A program made the translations under genes and the position numbers. The notes under the pieces are model-generated. The model saw nothing but the letters and a program-made list of their open reading frames with translations. It was not told the DNA's origin and did no database searches. A stretch of 7,810 bases of DNA from Actinomycetes bacterium (lineage in GTDB: Bacteria > Actinomycetota > Actinomycetes > Actinomycetales > Cellulomonadaceae): positions 1-7,810 of the forward strand of contig JAEXEM010000021.1 in the NCBI GenBank assembly GCA_023401045.1, read 5' to 3'. The first letter of the stretch is position 1, and each line of letters opens with the position of its first letter. Of this stretch, positions 1 through 6,033 are shown piece by piece.

Positions 1-104
1 CTCCTGCACCCACCGCCCGGCTGCGGGGGGTCGCCCGCGTCCAGCGCGGCGGCCAGCTCGGTCTCGTCGTGCCCGTCCTCGCCGCGTCGGCGGTGGCCTC
101 GTGA
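1..104 (+). CDS. C-terminal end of an unidentified upstream protein (partial)
   Basis: The frame with codons starting at position 3 is open from the left edge to a TGA at 102-104 and would encode about 33 residues ending LGLVVPVLAASAVAS. Nearly every codon ends in G or C, as in the real genes here, and the last 15 residues are hydrophobic, so it could be the tail of a membrane or transport protein. It is too short to assign to a family. The opposite strand has a competing frame, reading away from hyuA and containing DETELAAALDAGDPP, that also has good codon usage but no ATG, GTG or TTG start before a stop at 138-140. The call is therefore tentative. The gene would lie 104 bases upstream of the hyuA-like gene in the same direction. 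Confidence 0.35.
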   Translation, partial: PAPTARLRGVARVQRGGQLGLVVPVLAASAVAS

Positions 105-208
105 GGGCCCCCGCCGCCCGCCGGGTCGCGCTGCTGCTCATCCCCGCGCGCCCGCCGACGGTCCGGGCCCCCGCCCCGAGACCCGTCCCCACTCCCTGAG
201 GAAACCCC
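105..208. other. Leader region upstream of the hyuA-like gene
   Basis: This C-rich stretch of about 100 bases has no convincing -35/-10 pair. It contains an 11-base direct repeat (gggcccccgcc at 105-115 and 165-175), which may simply reflect composition. The only clear signal is a Shine-Dalgarno sequence, GAGGAAA at 198-204, four bases before the ATG at 209. A GTG at 101 overlaps the upstream TGA and opens a 32-codon proline/arginine-rich frame whose stop (197-199) touches this Shine-Dalgarno. I do not call it a gene. Confidence 0.4.
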
Positions 209-2299
209 ATGCGCGTGAGCTTCGACATCGGCGGCACCTTCACCGACCTGGTGCTGCTGGACGAGACGACCGGCCGGGCCTGGCTCGGCAAGTGCCTCAC
301 CACCTACGACGACTTCAGCCGTGCCATCGAGCAGGGCATCTCCCAGGTGCTCGAGGCCGGCGGCAGCACCGCCGCGGACGTCGACGCCTCGGTCGTCGGT
401 GCGACCACCCTCGTGACGAACGCGCTCATCGAGCGCCGCGGCGCCCGCACCGCGCTCATCACGACCCGTGGCTTCGCCGACACCATCGACATCGGCCGCG
501 AGTGGCGCTACGACCTCTACGACACGCGGCTGCAGCTGCCGGACCCGCTCGTCCCCGTCGAGCTGCGCTTCGAGGTGACCGAGCGGCTGCGCGCCGACGG
601 CTCGGTGCACACCCCGGTCGACCTCGACGAGGTCGCACGCATCGCCGACGAGATCGCCGCCTCCGGCGTCGAGTCGGTCGCGGTCTGCCTGCTGCACGCG
701 TACGCCAACCCGGCGCACGAGGAGGCCGTCGCCGCGGTGCTCGCCGAGCGCCTGCCGGGCATCCCGGTGACGCTGTCCGGCCACCTCGTGCCGGTCATCC
801 GCGAGTACGAGCGGACCGTGACGACGCTCGCCAACGCGTACGTCCGCCCGGTGGCCGGTGAGCACTTCGAGGACGTCGAGCGGGCGGTCGCGCGCCTCGG
901 CATCACGCAGACGCTCGTCCTCATGCAGTCCAACGGCGGTGTCATCACGACCCCGACGGCGCGCGCCTACCCGCTGCGCCTGCTCGAGTCGGGCCCCGCC
1001 GCCGGTGCGCTCGGTGCCGCCGCGATCGGCCGGCGCCTCGGCCTCGAGCGGCTCGTCGCGTTCGACATGGGTGGCACGACCGCCAAGGTCGCCATCATCG
1101 AGAACGGGCAGCCGGCCGTGCACCACGGCTTCGAGGTCGGGCGCGTCCACCGCCTCAAGGCCGGCTCCGGCCTGCCGGTGTCGATGCCGGTCGTCGACAT
1201 GCTCGAGATCGGTGCCGGTGGTGGGTCCATCGCCTCGCTCGACGCGCTCGGCCTGCTGCGCGTCGGCCCGCACTCGGCCGGCTCGCGCCCCGGCCCCGCG
1301 GGCTACGGCCTCGGCGGCGACCAGCCGACCGTCACCGACGCGGACATCGTCCTCGGCTACCTCGACCCCGACTACTTCCTCGGTGGCCGGATGTCGCTCG
1401 ACGTCGACGCGTCGCGGCGCGCGATGGTCGAGAAGCTCGGCTCGGCGTTCGGGGACGACCCGACGGCGGCCGCGGCGGGCATCGTGCGCGTCGTCGACGA
1501 GCACATGGCCCTCGCGATCCAGGTGCACGCGACCGAGCGTGGCCACGACCCGCGGTCGTTCACGATGCTCGCGTTCGGCGGCGCCGCCCCGGTGCACGCC
1601 GCCCGCGTCGCCCGCACCCTCGGGCTGCGCAAGGTCGTCGTCCCGGCGGCCGCGGGCGTCCTCTCGGCGACCGGCCTGCTCGTCGCCCCGCCGATGGTCG
1701 AGACGTCCCGCACCCGGGTGCTCGAGCTCGCGGCGTGGGACGACGCGACGGTCGAGGGCGTCTTCGACGGGCTCGTCCAGCAGTCCGCGGAGGAGCTCGC
1801 CGAGCCGGTCGACCGCGTCGAGCGGTTCGTCGACATGCGGTTCGTCGGGCAGGGCTTCGAGATCGAGGTCCCGGTCGACGCGCAGGACGGCCCCGAGCGG
1901 TACCTCGAGCGGTTCGGCACCGAGTACGAGCGGATCTACGGCGTGCGGCCCGAGTACGACCGCGCCGAGGTCGTCACGTGGCGGGTGCGGGTCTACGGCC
2001 GGTTCACCCAGCCCGAGCTCGTGCGCACCGTCCCCGGCGACGGCGCGACCGCCGCGGCCCCCCGCACCCGCACCGTGTGGTTCCCCGAGACCGGCTCCGT
2101 CGAGGCGCCCGTGCTGCGGATGCTCGAGATGGCCGAGGGCGAGGCCGTCGTCGGCCCCGCGATCCTCCAGCTGCCCGAGTCGACCGCGGTCGTCGGCCCC
2201 GGCGACCTCGCCGAGCTCGACGCCGACGGCAACCTCCACATCACGGTGGCGGTCCCGACCGGCACCGCCGCGGACCTCGTCGGCGAGGCGGCCCGATGA
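209..2299 (+). CDS. Hydantoinase/oxoprolinase family ATPase subunit (HyuA-like)
   Basis: This 696-residue protein has the full length and domain order of the HyuA family: hydantoinase A N-terminal domain at about 2-180, the actin-like ATPase core at about 195-490, and a C-terminal region to about 680. Nucleotide-binding motifs are visible: DIGGTFTD (6-13), DMGGTTAKVA (286-295), GAGGGS (335-340) and FGGAAPVHA (456-464). In related enzymes (N-methylhydantoin amidohydrolase, 5-oxoprolinase, caprolactamase, acetone/acetophenone carboxylase) this subunit binds ATP and activates the substrate for a partner HyuB subunit. That partner is encoded two genes downstream. The ATG at 209 follows GAGGAAA (198-204), and the first motif starts six residues in, so the start is secure. 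Two family-typical spots differ: GATT (64-67) where many members have HGTT, and PAGYG (363-367) where many have PACYG. No signal peptide is seen, so it is cytoplasmic. The substrate is unknown; a carboxylase role cannot be excluded, but no gamma-type subunit is seen here. Confidence 0.93.
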   Translation: MRVSFDIGGTFTDLVLLDETTGRAWLGKCLTTYDDFSRAIEQGISQVLEAGGSTAADVDASVVGATTLVTNALIERRGARTALITTRGFADTIDIGREWRYDLYDTRLQLPDPLVPVELRFEVTERLRADGSVHTPVDLDEVARIADEIAASGVESVAVCLLHAYANPAHEEAVAAVLAERLPGIPVTLSGHLVPVIREYERTVTTLANAYVRPVAGEHFEDVERAVARLGITQTLVLMQSNGGVITTPTARAYPLRLLESGPAAGALGAAAIGRRLGLERLVAFDMGGTTAKVAIIENGQPAVHHGFEVGRVHRLKAGSGLPVSMPVVDMLEIGAGGGSIASLDALGLLRVGPHSAGSRPGPAGYGLGGDQPTVTDADIVLGYLDPDYFLGGRMSLDVDASRRAMVEKLGSAFGDDPTAAAAGIVRVVDEHMALAIQVHATERGHDPRSFTMLAFGGAAPVHAARVARTLGLRKVVVPAAAGVLSATGLLVAPPMVETSRTRVLELAAWDDATVEGVFDGLVQQSAEELAEPVDRVERFVDMRFVGQGFEIEVPVDAQDGPERYLERFGTEYERIYGVRPEYDRAEVVTWRVRVYGRFTQPELVRTVPGDGATAAAPRTRTVWFPETGSVEAPVLRMLEMAEGEAVVGPAILQLPESTAVVGPGDLAELDADGNLHITVAVPTGTAADLVGEAAR

Positions 2300-3198
2300 G
2301 CCTCGACCGCGCGCGCGAGCTGCTCGAGCGCATCGGTCTGCCCGGCGGCGAGCCGGAGCGTCCCGCGGCCAGCGAGGTGCGCTTCGCCGACGGCGGTGCG
2401 TACAAGTGGGAGGTCGCCGGGGCGCTCGACGCCGCGGCGGTCACCGGGCTCGTCGAGCGGCTCGCCCCGCACGGCGTGCACCTGCACCAGGCGACGAACA
2501 CCGTCGGCACGATGCGCTACCTCGACCACCAGGTCGAGGAGCTCGTCGCCACGTGCCGCGAGCTGCGCGTGCAGCTGCGGATGGCGGTCGGCCCGCGCGG
2601 GCGGTTCGACATCGGCGGCCAGGCCCGCGCGGGCAGCTCGGTCGCCGCGGCGTCGGCGTACCGCCTGCGCGGCGCCGACCAGCTCGCCCAGGGGCTCGAC
2701 GACGTGCTGCGCGCCGTCGACCTCGGGGTGCGTGGGTTCCTCGTCTTCGACGAGGGGCTGCTCGCGGCGCTCGGCACGCTGCGGGACGTCGGCGCGCTGC
2801 CGGCGGGCCTGCGGTTCAAGGCGTCGTCGAACATGGGCGCCTCGAACCCGTCGCACACGCGGATGCTCGCCGGCCTGGGGGCCGACTCGGTCAACCTCCA
2901 GCGCGACCTCGACGTGCGCATGCTCGCCGCGGTCCGCGCCGCGACCGACGTGCCGCTCGACCTGCACACCGACAACCCGCCCGGCACCGGGGGCTTCGTG
3001 CGCACGTACGACGTCCCGGAGATGGTCCGCGTCGCCGCCCCCGTCTACCTCAAGACGGGCAACGCCGCGCAGGACTTCTCCGACGTCGCGCCCGACGCGC
3101 GCACGCTCGACGCCATCGCGCACCAGGTCCTGCTGGACCACCACATGCTCACCCGGCTGCTGCCGTCGGCCACGCCCTCCGACCGGCCCGAGTTCTAG
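2296..3198 (+). CDS. U32-peptidase-like TIM-barrel protein of unknown function
   Basis: The ATG at 2296 overlaps the hyuA stop (ATGA) and has a modest GAGG at 2285-2288, giving 300 residues. The sequence alternates strand and helix like a TIM barrel. It matches the general pattern of actinobacterial proteins annotated as U32-peptidase-like: RFADGGAYKWEV (29-40), GPRGRFDIGG (99-108), GVRGFLVFDEG (144-154), a LGADSVNLQRDL segment (194-205), VPLDLHTDNP (219-228) and APVYLKTGN (248-256). The only cysteine is Cys87, so the four-cysteine iron-sulfur site of the U32 proteins UbiU/UbiV is absent. Proteolytic activity should not be assumed. Translational coupling to hyuA, and hyuB starting 8 nt downstream, imply production together with the HyuAB complex. 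It may act on the same substrate, as an auxiliary enzyme or assembly factor; this is inference. Reading upstream to 1735 in the same frame only adds an arginine-rich shadow of hyuA. Confidence 0.85.
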   Translation: MSLDRARELLERIGLPGGEPERPAASEVRFADGGAYKWEVAGALDAAAVTGLVERLAPHGVHLHQATNTVGTMRYLDHQVEELVATCRELRVQLRMAVGPRGRFDIGGQARAGSSVAAASAYRLRGADQLAQGLDDVLRAVDLGVRGFLVFDEGLLAALGTLRDVGALPAGLRFKASSNMGASNPSHTRMLAGLGADSVNLQRDLDVRMLAAVRAATDVPLDLHTDNPPGTGGFVRTYDVPEMVRVAAPVYLKTGNAAQDFSDVAPDARTLDAIAHQVLLDHHMLTRLLPSATPSDRPEF

Positions 3199-3201
3199 GA
3201 G
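3197..3201 (+). promoter_or_regulatory. Shine-Dalgarno of hyuB, overlapping the upstream stop codon
   Basis: AGGAG at 3197-3201 begins inside the TAG stop (3196-3198) of the U32-like gene and lies five bases before the ATG at 3207. It fixes the hyuB start, although the same frame stays open more than 2 kb further upstream. It also makes translational coupling likely. Confidence 0.75.
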
Positions 3202-3206
3202 TCACC

Positions 3207-4760
3207 ATGACGACCACCACGACCACGACCTGGGACGCCGCGACCCTGCAGATCGTCTGGCAGCGCCTCATCTCCGTCGCCGACGAGATGGCCGCCGTCC
3301 TGCTGCGCACCGCGTTCTCCTCGGTGGTGCGCGAGTCGAACGACCTCGCGTGCGCTGTGCTCACCGCGGACGGGCGCCTGCTCGTCGAGTACGGCCGCTC
3401 GGTGCCGGTGTTCACCGGGACCGTCGCGGGCACCGTGCAGGCGATGGTCGCCGAGCTCGGCGTCGACACGCTGCGCCCGGGCGACGTCATCGCGACGAAC
3501 GACCCCCGCTTCGGCAACACCCACCTGCCGGACCTCACCGCGGCGACCCCGGTCTTCCGCGACGGCCGGATCGTCGCCTACGTCGCGTCGATCTGCCACC
3601 TGTCCGACATCGGCGGCACGTCCGAGGGCGCGTTCGCGCAGGACGCGTGGGAGGAGGGCTTCTGCCTCCCTCCGGTCAAGCTCGTCTCCGAGGGGACGCC
3701 GGACGCGCTCGTGCGGCGCATCCTCGCCCGCAACGTCCGCGTCCCCGGCCAGGTGCTCGGCGACGTCGACGCGCTCGTCGCCGCGAACACCCTCGGGGTG
3801 CGGCGCATCCAGGCGATGCTCGACAACGACCCGTCGCTCGACCTCGACGACGTCGCGGAGCAGGTGTGCGCCGCGACCGAGCGGGCCGTGCGCGCGTCGA
3901 TCGCCGCGATCCCGGACGGCGTCTACACGGCGTCGGTCGAGCTCGACGGCTTCGAGGAGGCGAAGACCATCCAGGTCGCCATCGAGGTGACGGGTGACGA
4001 GCTCGTCGTCGACTACGAGGGCACGTCCCCGCAGTCGCGGTTCGGCATCAACTCGGCCTCCCCGACGTTCGGCTACACCCGCTACGGCCTGGCGTGCCTG
4101 CTCGCGCCCGACGTGCCGAACAACGCCGGTGCCATGCGCCCGGTGACGATCCGCGTGCCCGAGGGCTCGCTGCTCAAGCCGACGACGACGGCCGCGGTGT
4201 CCGCCAACTTCCCGGCGCACGCCATCCCCGCGGTGCTGTCCCGCGCGCTGCTCGAGGCGCTCCCCGACCGCGTCTCGGCCGCGGCCGGCACCCCGTTCTG
4301 GGTGGTCGGCCTGCGCGGCGAGAGCACCGAGGGCGCCTTCGCGTCGCTGCTGTGCTTCAACGGCGGCCAGGGCGCGTCCCAGGGCCAGTCCGGCCACGCG
4401 ACCCTCTCGACCCCGTCGAACGTGTCGAACACGCCGGTCGAGGTCGTCGAGCAGCAGGTCCCGGTGCTCGTCGAGGAGAAGCGCATCGTGCGCGGCTCCG
4501 GCGGCACGGGCCGGTGGACCGGCGGCGACGGGCAGGAGGTCGTCATGCGCTCGACGCACGACGCCCCCCTTGACGTCATCTTCCTCACCGAGCGCATCGA
4601 GCACGCCGCACCGGGCCTGTCCGGCGGCGGCGACGGTGCGACCGGTCTGCTCCAGGTCGACGGCGAGGACGTCGCCGAGCCCAAGGGACGTCTCGTCCTG
4701 CAGCCCGGCCAGACGATCCGTCTGCGCACCCCGGGCGGCGGCGGCTTCGGCGCCGCGTGA
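3207..4760 (+). CDS. Hydantoinase B/oxoprolinase family catalytic subunit (HyuB-like)
   Basis: This 517-residue protein has the HyuB family length and landmarks: RESNDLACAVLTADGRLL (42-59), ATNDPRFGNTHLPDL (96-110), HLSDIGG (131-137), FNGGQGASQGQSG (384-396), NTPVE (408-412), and the C-terminal TPGGGGFG (508-515). HyuB carries the metal-dependent chemistry on the substrate activated by HyuA. His106, Asp109 and His131 reproduce the spacing of the H-x-x-D plus distal His that, as I recall, binds manganese in the acetone carboxylase alpha subunit. The family often has HH at the distal site; here it is Cys130-His131. The ATG at 3207 follows AGGAG (3197-3201). The N-terminus opens with seven consecutive threonines (residues 2-8) before the conserved WDAATLQIVWQRL region. 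The product is cytoplasmic, presumably an oligomer with the HyuA-like protein. Whether the complex hydrolyses a ring amide or carboxylates cannot be decided from sequence. Confidence 0.93.
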   Translation: MTTTTTTTWDAATLQIVWQRLISVADEMAAVLLRTAFSSVVRESNDLACAVLTADGRLLVEYGRSVPVFTGTVAGTVQAMVAELGVDTLRPGDVIATNDPRFGNTHLPDLTAATPVFRDGRIVAYVASICHLSDIGGTSEGAFAQDAWEEGFCLPPVKLVSEGTPDALVRRILARNVRVPGQVLGDVDALVAANTLGVRRIQAMLDNDPSLDLDDVAEQVCAATERAVRASIAAIPDGVYTASVELDGFEEAKTIQVAIEVTGDELVVDYEGTSPQSRFGINSASPTFGYTRYGLACLLAPDVPNNAGAMRPVTIRVPEGSLLKPTTTAAVSANFPAHAIPAVLSRALLEALPDRVSAAAGTPFWVVGLRGESTEGAFASLLCFNGGQGASQGQSGHATLSTPSNVSNTPVEVVEQQVPVLVEEKRIVRGSGGTGRWTGGDGQEVVMRSTHDAPLDVIFLTERIEHAAPGLSGGGDGATGLLQVDGEDVAEPKGRLVLQPGQTIRLRTPGGGGFGAA

Positions 4761-4791
4761 CCCCCTCGACACCCACGGAAGGACACCTCAC

Positions 4792-5412
4792 ATGAGCACC
4801 ACCACCGTCGACTGGGCCACGCCCGGCACCACCGTCCTGCCGCCCAAGGGCCGCCTCGCGCTCAAGGTCCGCGCCGGCCAGCGCCTGCGCATCACCGACC
4901 TCGAGGGTCAGCAGGTCATGGACTTCATCGCCTCGATGGTCGACGAGCCCGTCGAGCGCCTCTCGGCGATGTTCACGCGCGTCTCCAACGGCAAGTGGGA
5001 CCTCAAGGAGGGGTACACGATCTACTCCGACCGGTGCCGCCCGATGTTCAAGGTCGTGCGTGACGACAACGGCATCCACAACATGACCGGCGGGTACTGC
5101 ACGAAGTACTCGAACTCCATCCGGTACGGCGTCGAGGAGACGTGGGGCTGCCTCGACAACCTCCTCGGCGACTGGGAGGAGCTCGGCCTCGACGTCGACG
5201 AGATCAACCCCGACCAGTGCATCTCGCTGTTCATGCGGATCCTCCACCACGAGGACGGCCGCATGGAGATCGTCGAGCCGACGACGAAGGCCGGAGACGA
5301 GATCGTCCTCGAGGCGCTGGCGGACCTCTACGTCGGGTTCTCCAACTGCCCGGAGGAGCACAACCCGTGCAACGCGTTCCACGTGACCCCGATGGCGGTC
5401 ACCGTGGAGTGA
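4792..5412 (+). CDS. DUF1989 / urea carboxylase-associated family protein
   Basis: The ATG at 4792 follows GGAAGGA (4777-4783) with eight bases of spacing and gives 206 residues, about the usual family size. DUF1989 landmarks are present in order: GQQVMDF (39-45), YTIYSDRCRPMF (75-86), GIHNMTGGYC (94-103), GCLDNL (119-124), FSNCPEEHNPCNAF (183-196) and the closing TPMAVTVE. Family members are annotated as urea carboxylase-associated proteins, and relatives form the carboxyguanidine deiminase CgdAB of guanidine catabolism (established knowledge). His96, Cys103 and Cys120 sit where conserved His/Cys residues lie in the family and are candidate metal ligands (inference). Many members have GRHD and GCHDN where this one has GIHN and GCLDN, so substrate or metal site may differ. 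It is the last gene before strong hairpins, 31 bp after hyuB. It may act on a carbamoyl- or amidine-type product of HyuAB, but it is not accompanied here by a urea or guanidine carboxylase. Confidence 0.88.
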   Translation: MSTTTVDWATPGTTVLPPKGRLALKVRAGQRLRITDLEGQQVMDFIASMVDEPVERLSAMFTRVSNGKWDLKEGYTIYSDRCRPMFKVVRDDNGIHNMTGGYCTKYSNSIRYGVEETWGCLDNLLGDWEELGLDVDEINPDQCISLFMRILHHEDGRMEIVEPTTKAGDEIVLEALADLYVGFSNCPEEHNPCNAFHVTPMAVTVE

Positions 5413-5432
5413 CCCGGAACTCCCCTCCGGGT
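5412..5432 (+). terminator. First hairpin after the DUF1989 gene
   Basis: Inverted repeat acccgga (5412-5418) / tccgggt (5426-5432), 7 bp with a 7-base loop. The last base of the TGA stop is part of the stem. No T-run follows. It precedes a much stronger hairpin by two bases and may act with it to end the operon or protect the 3' end. Confidence 0.45.
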
Positions 5433-5434
5433 CC

Positions 5435-5472
5435 GACGGGGGCGGGTCGGCGTACGCCGGCCCGCCCCCGTC
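5435..5472. terminator. Strong GC hairpin, likely operon terminator
   Basis: Outer arms gacgggggcggg (5435-5446) and cccgcccccgtc (5461-5472) pair perfectly over 12 bp. The interior continues with one G-U and four G-C/C-G pairs to a GTAC tetraloop (5452-5455), giving about 17 bp in total. It lies 23 bases after the DUF1989 stop. There is only a weak TT in the following bases, as is common for actinobacterial terminators. It probably separates the hyu-type operon from the Rid-family gene, though read-through is possible. Confidence 0.6.
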
Positions 5473-5550
5473 GCCCTTCCCGGTGCCCGGTCCCGGTACC
5501 CGCCCGGTCCGTGCTGCCGGGTGTCGTACGCCGGGTGCACGATGACCGGT

Positions 5551-5964
5551 ATGACCGGAATCGAGCGCCTACGTCCCGAGGGGCTGGTGCACAGCCCCGC
5601 CTTCAGCCACGTCGCCGTCGTGCCCCCGGGCGCGACGACGATCTACGTCGGCGGCCAGGACGCCGTCGACGCGGTCGGCGCCGTCGTCGGCGGCGACGAC
5701 GTCGCCGCCCAGGCGGTGCGCGCGGTGGAGAACGTCCGCATCGCCCTGAGGGCAGCAGGGGCGACGTTCGCCGACGTCGTCCAGTGGACGGTCCTGTTCG
5801 CCGAGGGCGCCGACGTCGACGCCGCGTACGGCGCGATCGCCCCGCTCATCGCCGCCGAGGAGCCCGGGCTCGTCGTCGCCGCCCGGGTCGCCGGGCTCGC
5901 GGTGCCGGGGGCGCTCGTCGAGGTGAGCGCCGTGGCCGCGGTGGTGCGGGACGACGGGCTCTGA
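5551..5964 (+). CDS. Rid family protein (YjgF/YER057c/UK114), arginine-lacking subgroup
   Basis: The 137 residues follow the Rid fold pattern: IYVGGQDAVDAVGAVVGGDD (31-50), the helix QAVRAVENVRIALRAAGATF (54-73), DVVQWTVLF (75-83), and VAGLAVPGALVEVSAVA (113-129). RidA proteins form trimers that hydrolyse reactive imine/enamine intermediates using a conserved arginine (Arg105 in E. coli RidA). By alignment that position is Val108 here, while the glutamate equivalent to Glu120 is retained (Glu124). It therefore probably belongs to a Rid subgroup without proven imine deaminase activity. The start is uncertain: ATG at 5551, ATG at 5542 and GTG at 5521 are all in frame and none has a good Shine-Dalgarno. 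I chose 5551 because MTGIERLRPEG matches the usual family N-terminus. It follows the hyu-type operon in the same direction but behind strong hairpins, so co-transcription is uncertain; a related metabolic role is plausible. Confidence 0.85.
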   Translation: MTGIERLRPEGLVHSPAFSHVAVVPPGATTIYVGGQDAVDAVGAVVGGDDVAAQAVRAVENVRIALRAAGATFADVVQWTVLFAEGADVDAAYGAIAPLIAAEEPGLVVAARVAGLAVPGALVEVSAVAAVVRDDGL

Positions 5965-6023
5965 CGCACCCGCGGACCGGCGTGCGGCGCACGCGGAGGG
6001 CACGTCCGCCCAGCCGCGGTGCG
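5965..6023. terminator. Candidate bidirectional terminator between convergent genes
   Basis: Between the stops of the Rid gene (5964) and the tetR gene (6034) an outer repeat cgcacc-c-gcgg (5965-5975) pairs with ccgcggtgcg (6014-6023) with one bulged C. A compact inner hairpin gcgtgc-ggc-gcacgc spans 5980-5994. There are no T-runs. The position between convergent genes and the nested structure suggest transcription stops from both sides. Confidence 0.4.
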
Positions 6024-6033
6024 CCACGTCGCC

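Noticed and set aside
1735..2295. An N-terminal extension of the U32-like protein inside hyuA
   Set aside because: The extension is an Arg/Ala/Gly-rich out-of-frame reading of hyuA. Family similarity starts after the ATG at 2296, which overlaps the hyuA stop in a typical coupled arrangement.
4570..4578. TTGACGTCA within hyuB as a third TetR operator or a promoter
   Set aside because: The dyad has TGAC directly joined to GTCA, without the three-base spacer of the two copies at 6616 and 6651. It encodes part of hyuB and has no suitable -10, so it is probably chance.
858..4760. A continuous 1300-codon plus-strand frame ending at the hyuB stop
   Set aside because: Only the part from 3207 on is HyuB-like. 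The upstream 783 codons are Arg/Ser/Pro-rich low complexity, out of frame with the clear HyuA and U32-like genes, and a Shine-Dalgarno marks 3207. It is a GC-rich shadow fused by chance to a real gene, not a fusion protein.
3195..4772. A 525-codon minus-strand frame opposite hyuB
   Set aside because: It is arginine, aspartate and glycine rich with no recognisable motif, and is antisense to a full-length HyuB. Such frames are expected at this G+C content.
5413..5541. A riboswitch (for example guanidine) before the Rid gene or in front of hyuA
   Set aside because: DUF1989 made a guanidine riboswitch worth looking for, but neither 105-208 nor 5413-5541 shows a recognisable riboswitch core; the structure seen is simple GC hairpins.
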